Source of the DNA: Zarea fungicola
Lineage: Eukaryota; Ascomycota; Sordariomycetes; Hypocreales; Cordycipitaceae
Assembly: GCA_900169235.1 (NCBI GenBank)
Contig: FWCC01000403.1
Location: 116,844 to 180,843, forward strand
DNA length: 64,000 bases
Reading direction: 5' to 3'
Below the pieces are notes generated by a model that had not been told where the DNA came from, made no database searches, and saw only the letters and a program-made list of their open reading frames with translations. The position numbers and the translations under genes were made by a program. Numbering within the stretch: the stretch's first letter is position 1; every line of letters starts with the position of its first letter. This document shows, one piece after another, positions 1-9,555 of the stretch.

Positions 1-663
1 CGGGTTCTTCCAGTATCGGAAGCCGATATAGCCACCGTTCGGGCCACCGCCTGCGTCGATGACGAGGGACAGTATGATGAGCCCTACAATTGTCAGGACC
101 TTGACCAGCGTCATGTAAAATTCCACCTCGGCGTAGACTCTCGGCCCGCAGAGGTTGACACCGAGAAAAAGGACGAGGCAAATGGTGATCCAAACGCCAG
201 CAGATATGGAATCGTTCCAGTATGTCACAAGCGTCGCGACGGCTGCCGCTTCGGCCGCGGAAATTAACGCCCAGCAGTACCAGTAATTCCACGACATTGC
301 GGCGCAGAGCGACGGATCGACAAACCGGCCCGACAGCCTCAGGTGGGCACCGACAACGGGTAGGTATGTGACCATTTCGCCAACACAGAGCATGACGCAA
401 ATGACGACGGAGCACATGACGGCAAAGGCTAGGACGAGACCAACTGCGCCGGCAATGGTGAGGGCAGAGCCGACGCCGAGGAAGATGCCCGTACCGATTA
501 CGGAACCGAGGGAGATGAATGTCAGGTGGCGAGTATTAAGTTTCTGCTTGAGGCCTTCACTTGGGTCATGTCGGGGTTGGGACTCGAGGTGGCCCATAGC
601 ACCGTCGTACGTCGACTCGACAGGTTTGAGGGTGGATAGAGCCTCTTTCGACTCCTCCGTCAT
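1..663 (-). CDS. Amino-acid permease, N-terminal part (cut by window edge)
   Basis: The first 221 codons of a fungal amino-acid permease of the APC/YAT family (GAP1-like), which imports amino acids across the plasma membrane by proton symport. The start ATG is at 663-661 and the frame stays open to base 1, so the C-terminal half is missing. A hydrophilic N-terminal tail of about 40 residues is followed by the family signature around the first membrane helix (LTFISLGSVIGTGIFLG). Further hydrophobic helices follow, with NYWYCWALISAAEAAA and, at the window edge, GGGPNGGYIGFRYWKNP, a loop typical of this family. No intron is visible. It is divergent from the racemase-like gene, so the two may share regulation and the permease could import that enzyme's substrate. 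Family assignment is firm; substrate is unknown. Confidence 0.93.
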   Translation of the reverse strand, partial: MTEESKEALSTLKPVESTYDGAMGHLESQPRHDPSEGLKQKLNTRHLTFISLGSVIGTGIFLGVGSALTIAGAVGLVLAFAVMCSVVICVMLCVGEMVTYLPVVGAHLRLSGRFVDPSLCAAMSWNYWYCWALISAAEAAAVATLVTYWNDSISAGVWITICLVLFLGVNLCGPRVYAEVEFYMTLVKVLTIVGLIILSLVIDAGGGPNGGYIGFRYWKNP

Positions 664-1218
664 AGTGACTGATTTCTATGAGCTATGAATATCGAAAATG
701 GAATATTTTTGAAAAAGGAGGAAGAAATGATGTAAATGTATGAATACGAACGGCACTGCGCAGAGTTGATGTGCAACACTGAAAATCGTCGCCTTTTATC
801 ATCGCAACACGCCGGCCTGTCGGATAAGTGCCGAACGATTAATCAAGCCAATGTGGAGGTGGCTCATAATAGTATCCAGTTACCTCTCCAGTCCAAACAG
901 GTCGTCTTTATCGTACCTGGAGTACGGATCACTAGTACAGAGTCGGTAGACCTGACCTCCATGTCGGAATCCACATGCCGACTTGGAGAATCGCGGCGCC
1001 ACGACCCCCGCCAAGAGGCAACAACTACCGTCCTCAAGGGATAGGGATAGAAAGCTAACTGAAGGGCGCGCAGTGCCGAGGACAGGCGTAACAGGCAGTG
1101 GATACGATGCGACTCAACTTGAATAGGACCATCAACTAACGGTTTATAGGGACTTTCCTCCGTCATAATGAACGTCTTTGTGAGAATTTCATCGTTTTCA
1201 TCTTGATTTGTTTTCATC
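664..1218. other. Shared divergent promoter region
   Basis: 555 bp between the divergent permease (-) and racemase-like (+) start codons. It contains only short unconvincing open frames. It probably carries both promoters; I could not identify a specific operator. Confidence 0.5.
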
Positions 1219-2286
1219 ATGACAATCATGACTAGCTCTACGACTTCAGCTGTCTCGTCGCAGCCGTTCTGGATCGAGACTGAAGACTGGCACACAGCAG
1301 GTGAGCCCTTCCGCATCGTCGAAAAGCTCCCAGACGGTTTTCTTCCACCATCATGCACCGTCTCGCAGCGCCGTCGCGACGTCATTGCGACGCCAGGGCA
1401 CTGCCTCGATCAGCTCCGCCAATCGCTCTGCCACGAGCCCCGCGGCCACGCCGACATGTACGGTGGCTTCATCACGCCTCCTGATGATGCCGGTGCCTTG
1501 TTTGGCGTCTTGTTCTGGCACAAGGACGGGTTTTCCACCGCCTGTGGCCACGGAACCATGGCACTAGGATACTGGGCCATTGCTAATGACAAAGTTGATG
1601 CCCCCGCCAATGGAACAGTCGACGTGGTTATTGACGTGCCGTCTGGCCGCGTCGTGGCCAGTATCACGATGTCGCAAGACAAACCCATCCATGCCGACTT
1701 TATCAACGTGGCGAGCTACCAAATTTCCAGGTCACTGCCTGCAGCGGTGCCATCGCTGGGATTGACGGTCAGCGTCGACTTGTCGTTCAGCGGTGCTGTC
1801 TACGCTACGCTGGATCCAGAAAAGCAGCTTGGTCTCAAGGTCGAGCCGCGGAACGTGGATGAGTTCATCAAGCTGGCGCGGGAGATTAAGGCGTCATTGG
1901 GAAAGCGGGCGCACTACCGCGGCTATGACTGCTACGGCGTCATCTTTTTCAATGAGATGGGACAAGACGGGCCGGTTGTCCTGCAAAAGAACATGACAGT
2001 GTTTGCGGATGGTCAAATCGATCGGTCGCCCTGCGGCTCGGGGACTTGCGCGCGCGTGGCAGTGCTACATGCCCAAGACAGGCTGGGCTTCAAGGGTGCC
2101 AAGCTGCGACATCAGTCCATCATTTCGACTGTGTTTGAGGCAGATGTCCTCGCCACGGTAGAGAGTCCAGTGGATGGATTTCTAGCGTGTATACCGCGGG
2201 TTCGGGGCGAAGCCAAGTTGTGCGGGAAGATGCGCTTTTACATTGATCCAACGGAAGCCATCTATCCTGGCTTCCTCCTCCGCTAG
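1219..2286 (+). CDS. Proline racemase / hydroxyproline epimerase family enzyme
   Basis: A 355-residue intronless protein of the proline racemase superfamily, which interconverts or dehydrates proline and hydroxyprolines. Conserved elements in order: HTAGEP near residue 25, a GHADMYGG segment near 76, the first catalytic motif ACGHG with Cys109, and the second motif SPCGSGT with Cys272. Both catalytic cysteines are kept, as in racemases and 4-hydroxyproline 2-epimerases. In the trans-3-hydroxy-L-proline dehydratase branch one cysteine is replaced (Thr in the human enzyme). Racemase or epimerase activity is therefore more likely than dehydratase. A second ATG three codons in could also serve as start. 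Neighbours are an amino-acid permease and an ornithine-cyclodeaminase-family gene, a combination known from bacterial hydroxyproline use. Substrate is inferred. Confidence 0.9.
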   Translation: MTIMTSSTTSAVSSQPFWIETEDWHTAGEPFRIVEKLPDGFLPPSCTVSQRRRDVIATPGHCLDQLRQSLCHEPRGHADMYGGFITPPDDAGALFGVLFWHKDGFSTACGHGTMALGYWAIANDKVDAPANGTVDVVIDVPSGRVVASITMSQDKPIHADFINVASYQISRSLPAAVPSLGLTVSVDLSFSGAVYATLDPEKQLGLKVEPRNVDEFIKLAREIKASLGKRAHYRGYDCYGVIFFNEMGQDGPVVLQKNMTVFADGQIDRSPCGSGTCARVAVLHAQDRLGFKGAKLRHQSIISTVFEADVLATVESPVDGFLACIPRVRGEAKLCGKMRFYIDPTEAIYPGFLLR

Positions 2287-3040
2287 GCGCAGCATTTGAT
2301 TCAGAGCTGAGCCTGTGTCGATGCGTAGTGCTATAGCTAAGCGATAGAGTTGCAGGTATATAGCTTTAAGTTGTCTTCTTTAAATGTATAGCTCGCCAGA
2401 CCAGGCTCATGCACCTCCTAAACCCAATGCACACATACGGTTGGGTCGTATCTTACATGGCAAGCTTCAATACAGTTTCCACTTTTATTATTACATGGAA
2501 AGATCTTTTCTGCATCCCTCTTTCTTGAAATTACTCTATAGTCGCTTGGAACGGCCTCGACAGGACAAGACAGCGGTATGTGGGGCCGAACTTTCAAGCC
2601 ATGTCGACGAGGAAATTGTATGTCGTCCGAGTCATGCGTCTGTGTCGGGATAACAATCAATTACCCCATATCCTCAATTATCGGAATCATGGGGCCGAGA
2701 TATCGCCATCTACGTTGCCGCAGCCCGACAACCCGCCCGAACTGGCCAGTACGGTTCTCGTAACTGAGCATATGCTTAGACTATGGCATGGCAGTTCGAA
2801 AAGAATTCGGCTCTGACGGTTAATATTACCTACCGGCTCGTGCATCCGATGCTGCAGTGTAGGCCTAGCTCTTTAAACTCATACTAACTTGCTGGAGACG
2901 GGATAAGTACAGGCATGTTGGCCTTGCCTACATCGGATAACCCAGGAGATAACAACGAACAACCGTCAACTTCCCTCCCACCTTAAATTTGCCAAAATCA
3001 GCTATAGATAGAGCTGATCAAGAGTTCTTTTTCCTGCACC
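2287..3040. other. Intergenic, no gene seen
   Basis: 754 bp between two co-oriented genes. The open frames here (up to 89 codons) lack start context and family features. It presumably holds the 3' end of the racemase-like gene and the promoter of the cyclodeaminase-like gene. Confidence 0.5.
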
Positions 3041-4153
3041 ATGACAATCACAGTGCTTTCAAACTTGGATGTCAATGAACTCCTTCAACGTCTCTCATCA
3101 GACGATGTCGCAGATCTTGCGCATGCTCTCAACCAAGCTCTCGTACAGTCCTCGTCTCAGGAAGACAAGCAGTACCAGCCACGCCGCTCTGTGATGAGCC
3201 GGCCAGGAGGCCAAGTAAGTCTCTTCATGCCAGGCACGACACAGGATCTTGTCGGAGTGAAGACTGTGGGTATCCTGCCGTCGACAGGCAAAGCTCCGGC
3301 TCTCCCCATGGAAAGTCCCGTACCATCACTGCATAGCAATCTGACACTGTGCGATGCGACCGGGAGACTCATCGCTGTTTTAAATGCGACGGAATTGACG
3401 GCGTTTCGGACGGCGCTCGGATCGATGCTCCTGTACAGACTGCGACGAGACACGGGGAATGTGCTTGTATTCGGTGCTGGCAAGCAGGCTCTGTGGCATA
3501 TTCGCCTTGCAGTGCTCATCCGCGGCCAAGATATCCGGACCGTTACAATTGTGAACCGATCGCGTGAGAGAACTCAAGACTTGGTCCGGGCGCTTACCAA
3601 TGACCCAAAGGTGGAATGGCCAAAACACATTACACTCAGAGCATTCGATGAGGAGACAGCCAGCCTTGAGGCGGCGGTGGTGGCTGCAGATGTCGTGTTT
3701 TGCACCACGCCAAGCACGGTACCGCTGTTTCCGGGAAGTTTCCTAATGTCGGAGAATGCCCGTGCAAAGTCGCGATACGTCGCCGCAATCGGCTCCTACC
3801 GCACAGACATGGCAGAGCTGGCTCCTGAGCTGCTTAAAGAGGTCGTCAACGCCTCGGGAGTCTTTGCTGGCCAGGTTTGGAACGGCAAGATTGTGGTGGA
3901 CACGACTGACGGCTGTCTGGAGGAAGCGGGTGAGTTGGTCCAGGCGGGCTTGGATTCGGATCAGTTGTTTAATATGGGGGCCTTGGAACTGGAAAGGAGG
4001 AAACCCGGTTCCCGAGCTGAACTGGATGAGTGGCTGCATTCGGGCTTTGTTGTTTACAAGAGCGTCGGAACGGCGGTTATGGATCTTGAAGTTGGGCGCG
4101 CATTGTTTTGTCTGGCGAGTGCCAAGTCAATTGGGGTACAAGTGCCTTTTTAA
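3041..4153 (+). CDS. Ornithine cyclodeaminase / mu-crystallin family protein
   Basis: A 370-residue intronless protein of the ornithine cyclodeaminase/mu-crystallin superfamily, NAD(P)-dependent enzymes that include ornithine cyclodeaminase, alanine dehydrogenase, ketimine reductase and delta1-pyrroline-2-carboxylate reductase. Visible features: an N-terminal substrate domain with R-P-G around residues 54-56, the VGVKTVGILP segment with the family lysine near 74, TAFRTALGS near 120-128, and the Rossmann nucleotide loop VFGAGKQA at about 143-150. The motif CTTPSTVPLF sits in the second half of that domain. Length is normal for the family. Beside a proline-racemase-type enzyme, a role as pyrroline-2-carboxylate/ketimine reductase leading to proline is attractive, but that is inference; cyclodeaminase or a biosynthetic role cannot be excluded. 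Confidence 0.88.
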   Translation: MTITVLSNLDVNELLQRLSSDDVADLAHALNQALVQSSSQEDKQYQPRRSVMSRPGGQVSLFMPGTTQDLVGVKTVGILPSTGKAPALPMESPVPSLHSNLTLCDATGRLIAVLNATELTAFRTALGSMLLYRLRRDTGNVLVFGAGKQALWHIRLAVLIRGQDIRTVTIVNRSRERTQDLVRALTNDPKVEWPKHITLRAFDEETASLEAAVVAADVVFCTTPSTVPLFPGSFLMSENARAKSRYVAAIGSYRTDMAELAPELLKEVVNASGVFAGQVWNGKIVVDTTDGCLEEAGELVQAGLDSDQLFNMGALELERRKPGSRAELDEWLHSGFVVYKSVGTAVMDLEVGRALFCLASAKSIGVQVPF

Positions 4154-4589
4154 CGAGGATTTTCATCAAGTGAATATAAAATTATCTTCATTGAAATCTT
4201 AAAGTCATTATATTTGAACTTAAAGTCAGGCTCCCTACTGACTCTGCAATCGCTAGCTTACCTGGTCCTCAATTGTTCACTTGGTGACGACCTCAATTCA
4301 GTTGAGGTCAGTTGACTGGCCGTTCTACCCCAACATACCGCCAGCTTCAATACCGTTAAATTGATTTTTATTATTAATGTGATACATCAAAGCAGGTGCC
4401 GGAAACTAATTCATACTACGAACCAACGGCGCCCCGCTGAGTCTCACGTCAGCCCTACCTTACCTAACCTCTCAATGGCATGAAGTTTGGGCGAAAAGCG
4501 AGAAACTCTTTGTTTTTACTTCCTTTATCAGCTCCTCGCATTACAAATCCTCAAACCAATACAACTCCTTCGCCAGAAAGTGAACAGAA
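4154..4589. other. Intergenic with an 8-bp-arm inverted repeat
   Basis: No gene seen. Bases 4289-4296 (GACCTCAA) and 4302-4309 (TTGAGGTC) form a perfect 8-bp inverted repeat with a 5-base loop. It could be a regulatory palindrome or RNA hairpin between the two co-oriented genes. Confidence 0.45.
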
Positions 4590-5179
4590 ATGCCACGGAT
4601 ACCATACCCTCCTCCTGACAGTTTCCCTGCGGAGCTTCCGCAGGCGAATATGCTTCGCATGTGGTCTCATTCGCCCTCGACACTGCGGCCGGGAATGGCA
4701 TTAGGGACGGCTTGCATTAGCAATATCTCGATATCTCAGTACAACAAAGAGCTCCTTACTCTATTCTGCTCTGTCAAGTTCAAATGCACATATATCTGGA
4801 GCCGCCATATCAATGGGGCAAAGAAGAGTGGTGTCACAGAAACGCAGCTGCAGGCTCTCAAGGATGAGGACATTCACAACCGTAACATATGGGACGAAGA
4901 GACTGTCGATTTCCTCACCTTTGTCGATGAAATTATTGACCACCCGAGGGCTAAGGATGAAACATTCAACAAGGCAAAAAAGTGGTTTAATGAGCAGCAG
5001 ATGGTTGAGATAGTCACTGCACAGGTAAGTTGGCTACTAATTGCACAAGCGCCGCCTCTAACCAGTCATAGGGCTTTTACTATATGTGGTCTCGAATAGC
5101 AACAAATTTCGAGGTAGAGGTAGATGAGGGAACTCAAGGCGACTATGAAAAGGCAAAGAATTGGGCAAATAAAGAATAG
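4590..5179 (+). CDS. Carboxymuconolactone decarboxylase-like (AhpD-like) protein, 2 exons
   Basis: A 180-residue protein when spliced: exon 1 4590-5024, intron 5025-5071 (47 bp, GTAAGT donor, CTAAC branch site, TAG acceptor), exon 2 5072-5179. The frame is kept across the junction. The central segment resembles the carboxymuconolactone decarboxylase/AhpD alpha-helical fold, with a Y-x-W-x-x-H pattern (YIWSRH) followed by A-x-x-x-G. The second exon repeats an aromatic YYMWSR-type segment. Fungal members of this family are mostly uncharacterised; some are peroxidase-like or gamma-carboxymuconolactone decarboxylases. It lies 436 bp downstream of the cyclodeaminase-like gene on the same strand and may belong to that group. 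The exact reaction is unknown. Confidence 0.78.
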
Positions 5180-5639
5180 CTCGCTCATTATCCCAGTTCC
5201 CAGAATCCGGAAGGGCCGGCCACGATGCGCAGAGATAGTCCCACTTGAAAGGAGTGCAGAAAGCATAGGATTAATTTATTAAACGATAAGGTTGATTCCT
5301 TGTGTCAGGCCATTGGCCCGGCCAGAATCCACGTATTACAAAATAAAGCGAGTTGGCCGAGCGCGGGGGCAGGCTTAAGCGACGACAACGTTCTTACATG
5401 TTAGTTGCCGAGTGTTAACTACCATGGACTAACTAAACTTGGTGCGAAATTGTCAAAAGGGTCTAACCAGATCTATTAACACAAATAACCAGGCGCGAAT
5501 TGATAGGTTTTATCATGCATCATTATCATTAGAGCTTCATATCCACACTCAGCCGCAATCCACACTCAGCCGCACCTAAATTCCAACACACTGCAGACAC
5601 CCTCACAGCCACAGCCACAATTGGCGAGCAAACCAACAC
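5180..5639. other. Intergenic, convergent gene ends
   Basis: No gene seen. It lies between the tail ends of a + gene and the - strand ADAM gene, so it should hold both 3' ends. It contains the 17-bp tandem duplication listed separately. Confidence 0.5.
5541..5574. repeat. 17-bp tandem duplication
   Basis: The 17-base unit ATCCACACTCAGCCGCA occurs twice in perfect head-to-tail order (5541-5557 and 5558-5574), just beyond the stop codon of the ADAM gene. Confidence 0.9.
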
Positions 5640-8097
5640 TTATGCGTATCGATGCAGATTACTTCCTGTCCGACTTATTGGCGTCACTGACTGTATCGGG
5701 GGCGGTGGCGGCGGAGCTGGTCTGTGCTGCCAAGGCTGTGATGATGCCCCTATTCCACCGCCGCTCATCATCGGCGACGGCCCAGCAACGCTGCTCTGCC
5801 TCATCGCCGCCGCCATCCTTGTCTGCTGTACGGCAACAGCTCTTCTGCGCTTCGACCCTCTTGAGCAGCAGCAGATGATGAGAGCCAACAAACCGAGCAC
5901 TGCCAGACCGCCCACCACACAAATGACAATAAAGACGGTACGGTGACGCTGAATCCACTCATCTACGGTGCTCGTACCGCCGCCACCACCACTACCACCG
6001 CCGCCGCCGCCATTGTTTGACGCCCGTCCACTGCACGTGCCGCTCGCACATCGCTGCGAGCCGCTTCCACAAGGCGTGCCGTCGCGGAAGAAGCGCTGGC
6101 TGGCCTGGCATGTCCCGTCTGCCTGGTTCCCACCGGTCTGCATGCAGTTGAGCGCGCACCCCGTCGAGCTGCACGCCTGGGCGGTGATGTTGGCCGAGCT
6201 GATGGTATCGGTGCTGTTGTTCGACGTCAGCAGCGCCGAGCACTGCATCGCGCGCGACGTACACGCGCCCGTCGCGCACGTCAGCCCCGCGCCGGAATCG
6301 CCACACGACTGCCCGTCCGGCAGCTGCACGTCGCGCGGGCACGCGGCCGACGAGCCGTCGCACGTCTCCTGCGGATCGCACAGGCCGATGCTCTCGCGGC
6401 ACACGAGACCGCTGCTCGCCACCTGGCACTGGCCGGTGCAGCAGCGCTGCGTCGAGGGGTCGCACACGGAGCCCGTGGTGAAGCGGCACGTCGTCGGGTT
6501 GCAGCATGAGTTGTTCCGGCAACCCTCCTCGCCGCCGCAGTCGCACTCCTCGCCGGCGTCGACGACGCCGTTGCCGCAGACCGACTCGGAGACGGTGGGC
6601 ACGTCCTCGTTGCCCCGCAGGCACGCCGTGTTGATGCTGCCCCGGCCGTAGCCCGAGCAGATCTGGCCGACCGTGCAGGGCGAGAACTCGGTCGTCCGCG
6701 CGCTGACGGACGGGTTCATCATGTACTGCCCGCGCGCGTCGCAGGTGCTCCCGCTCAGCGGGCAGCACAGGTTCGAGCCCGAGTTGGTCTGCCCGTTGCA
6801 GCTCGACGTGCAGTCGTGCACCGCGCCAAAGTTGTGGCCCAGCTCGTGCGCGAGGACCTGCCACTCGGCCGACGTGCGCGCCACCACGTTGGTCGACGGC
6901 GTCGAGCGGACCGAGCCGCGGGAGAGCACGCCGGGCTGGCAGACGCTCCGGATCCAGGCGATGCCGACGGTCGCGCCCGAGGGGCACGTCGTCATGAGCG
7001 ACCATGCGGCGGTCCGATCGTCGAATCCGGCTTTCCAGGTGGAAAAGACGTTGAGCCGGCCGCCAATGTCGAGATCGGACCCGCACGCGCGGTTCCACGC
7101 CAAGCCGTTGTCGTTGGAGCTATCCGTGGGACAATTCCTGTCGGTGATGGTAATGTTGCGCACGCGCAGCTCAATGTTAAAGGCCGTCTCGTACAGCTGC
7201 GACGCCGTGTTGACCTGTGTCAGAATGTTGCGTCGAATGTCCTGGTCCGAGCTGAATTGCGCCGTGTAGCCGCAGTCGGTGGCGACGCCAAGCAAGGCAA
7301 TGGCCCGGGTGGATGGGCATCCGCTCGTCGAGCCAAGACTCTGGATGAGGCTGCTGGCCGTGTCGCCGCCCTGCTGACGTCGGCCCAGGCTGTTTGAGTC
7401 GAGCTCTGTGTCGCCGTCGTAGTCGAGGCTCTCCAGCCCGCATGTGCTTTCGTCGGCACGCGCGGCAAGCAAGCCGCCCTCCTCATCGATGTATTCCCAG
7501 ACAACATTGTACGGCTTACCATCTCCAGCGGGGACTGCGTCTCTCTCGTGTCGTGTCCTCGCATATGTTGCATCGGTTTGAATGTGGTACTCGACGCCCT
7601 TTACACGGTAAGCGCCCTCCAGCAGAGGCACTCCATCGTTAATGTGTAGCGATACTCTCGCCCAGTCCTGTGCCACACCCCGTCCCTCCCATGTTTTCGA
7701 TGCGGTGCCGTAATATGCGAGGTGATCACCGGCTTGTATCGTCTCGGAGCTGCGGACGGAACCGTCGGCACGTATGCGATTGACAGTAACGACCTGTCTA
7801 AAGATATTTTCGTTGCGGTCTAAAGCCAAATGTACTTTCTCTGCACTGTCGCCTAATATGAATGACACGGATAGTTGTGAAGGCGTCGCGTCATCGGCCA
7901 AGGTAGGTGTAAATGTGAGGTTTTGAACTGCCTGCACCCGCTTTGATTCTGTTCTCTTCTCCGAATGTGCTTTTACACGTTGTTAGAGGCCATCATATCG
8001 CAGTCAAGTGCGAAACAAAAAAAAATAACCAACCATTAACAGCAGTCGTCAAAAGCTGTGCGTATACTAATAAAGAACTAAAAGTAGGAGTCTTCAT
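5640..8097 (-). CDS. ADAM-family membrane metalloprotease (disintegrin-like), 2 exons
   Basis: A 797-residue cell-surface zinc protease. I place exon 1 at 8097-8034 (signal peptide, starting MKTPTF), a 64-bp intron 8033-7970 (GTTGGT donor, CTAAC branch site, AAG acceptor) and exon 2 at 7969-5640; the frame is kept. Order of parts: signal peptide, prodomain, dibasic site near 218, reprolysin-type catalytic domain with the zinc motif HELGHNFGAVH at about 396-406 and a Met-turn (GQYMMNPS) near 435, cysteine-rich disintegrin domain at about 486-577, cysteine-rich region, Gly/Ser linker, one transmembrane helix at about 700-723, and a basic, proline-rich cytoplasmic tail. All catalytic ligands are present, so it should be active. 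The disintegrin loop has no RGD. Fungal ADAM proteins are related to the animal sheddases; substrates are unknown. Without exon 1 the frame has no ATG near its start. Confidence 0.93.
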
Positions 8098-8174
8098 ATT
8101 GTATCTGGATAAAGATACACACACGCTTGTATATTACCTCAAACGGTCCATATCGATCGATGTGGCACCACTGC

Positions 8175-8181
8175 TTTTATA
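8175..8181 (-). promoter_or_regulatory. Putative TATA box of the ADAM gene
   Basis: On the minus strand TATAAAA lies about 80 bases before the ATG at 8097, a plausible distance for a fungal core promoter. Confidence 0.4.
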
Positions 8182-9555
8182 AATGAGACAATCTTGAATA
8201 ATACCGTTTCCGATTTCATGGAGAATTACGTACCACATCTCGGCGCAGCAAATCAACTTCTGCCAAACCACATTCGGGTTTTCCGCTACTCGGTGTATCC
8301 CGCTGGATTACTGTGGTTTTGTGGGGGATAACTGCACACTGCAGAACAATGCGCAGCGACTTCGCCTCTCAGACAGCAATGAATCCATACGAGAGCCGAT
8401 CTGACCAAACAGGAAGAAGAATCTGTCATTGAATTTGTGGGCTACACATACCCAAGCAGCATGGGCAACAAGCCACGAAATGCAAGGTTGTCAGAGATGC
8501 TTAATATTTTGCTCGCCTCTACCATCGAAAGACCCAACGAGCCAATGATTCACCACCATTCTTGTCTCTTTGTCTTTCTATTAAACTGCCAAGAAATCCC
8601 CGTCTTGTCACGAATCAGTCTGGTGACGCAAGTCAAGTAAGAGAATAATGTTCCAAACTGGGTTAGCCAAGCAAAAAAATGGTGCAAGCGCTCCGCCACT
8701 GCCACATTTTCTCTTGGCAGTTTGGAATATCAGCACATTCAGATTTTGTTCTTGCGTTTCTTTTTTATCTCCGTTAAGCTAAAATTTAGGAATAATGCAT
8801 GTTTACATGCACTATAAGCTTTGTTTATCGGCTTTGTGGCACTGACGCTTGTGCTTTAAATCCGACCGAGAGCAGAAGCCGGTGGTGATGGCGCAGCATC
8901 GTCGTAAGGTGTCTCAATGCGGCATAGATGCTGACCGGTCGCCTCCCTCCTCTTTTTCTATCCCCTCAAGAAACAACATATTCTAGAAATATTCCATCTC
9001 TCGAATTCACGTCGTCATACCTCCTTCTTGGCAGGTTTAGAGTTTCTTGTCCTAACATTTGCAACCATTCGTAAAGTGTCTTGTAACCGGCACCTCCGGA
9101 GACAGCTCCGTCATCCCCCTCCCACGTCAACAAAGCCGTTAGAAAATCATATGAATCCAAAACCACCGCCAAAATGAGCCAGTGACAGTAAATACGGGCC
9201 AAATGATCAACTGCCGGGGATGGGGCTCTACTCATCCGGTTCTGTTAGTTATTCGTAATCAATCTGTCACGCATTTATCTTGGGGCTGTGCTGCTGAACC
9301 CACCAGGCTAGCAAGCATGTCCGATGGCGGGAATAACGCCGCGGCTGCCCATCATTGGAAGAATGGAAGCCACGCGCTGAAAAGAAGAAAGCAGAAGGAA
9401 GAGATGAATGTATGCTATTGAATGCAATCGTTGTCGTTCCCACCTTGGGGGCCAAGAGGCCTCCCTCGGGATGGCTTCTACTTCTCTCATCCATACTGGA
9501 GCAATCAACGCTCCGTTTTGATCCCATCCAGTGAAAGTAGTCTCTGAATCCAAAT
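8182..9555. other. Intergenic, no convincing gene
   Basis: Holds the upstream region of the ADAM gene and the 3' flank of the PPPY-motif gene. An 89-codon minus frame at 8966-9235 starts with ATG but shows no recognisable domain and no clear splice partners, so I do not call it. Confidence 0.4.

Noticed and set aside
5992..7098. 368-codon minus frame overlapping the ADAM gene
   Set aside because: Arg-rich, low-complexity shadow frame inside a GC-rich real gene whose domains are unmistakable.
8966..9235. 89-codon minus frame with some protein-like composition
   Set aside because: No domain, signal peptide or defensible splice partner; length is within chance.
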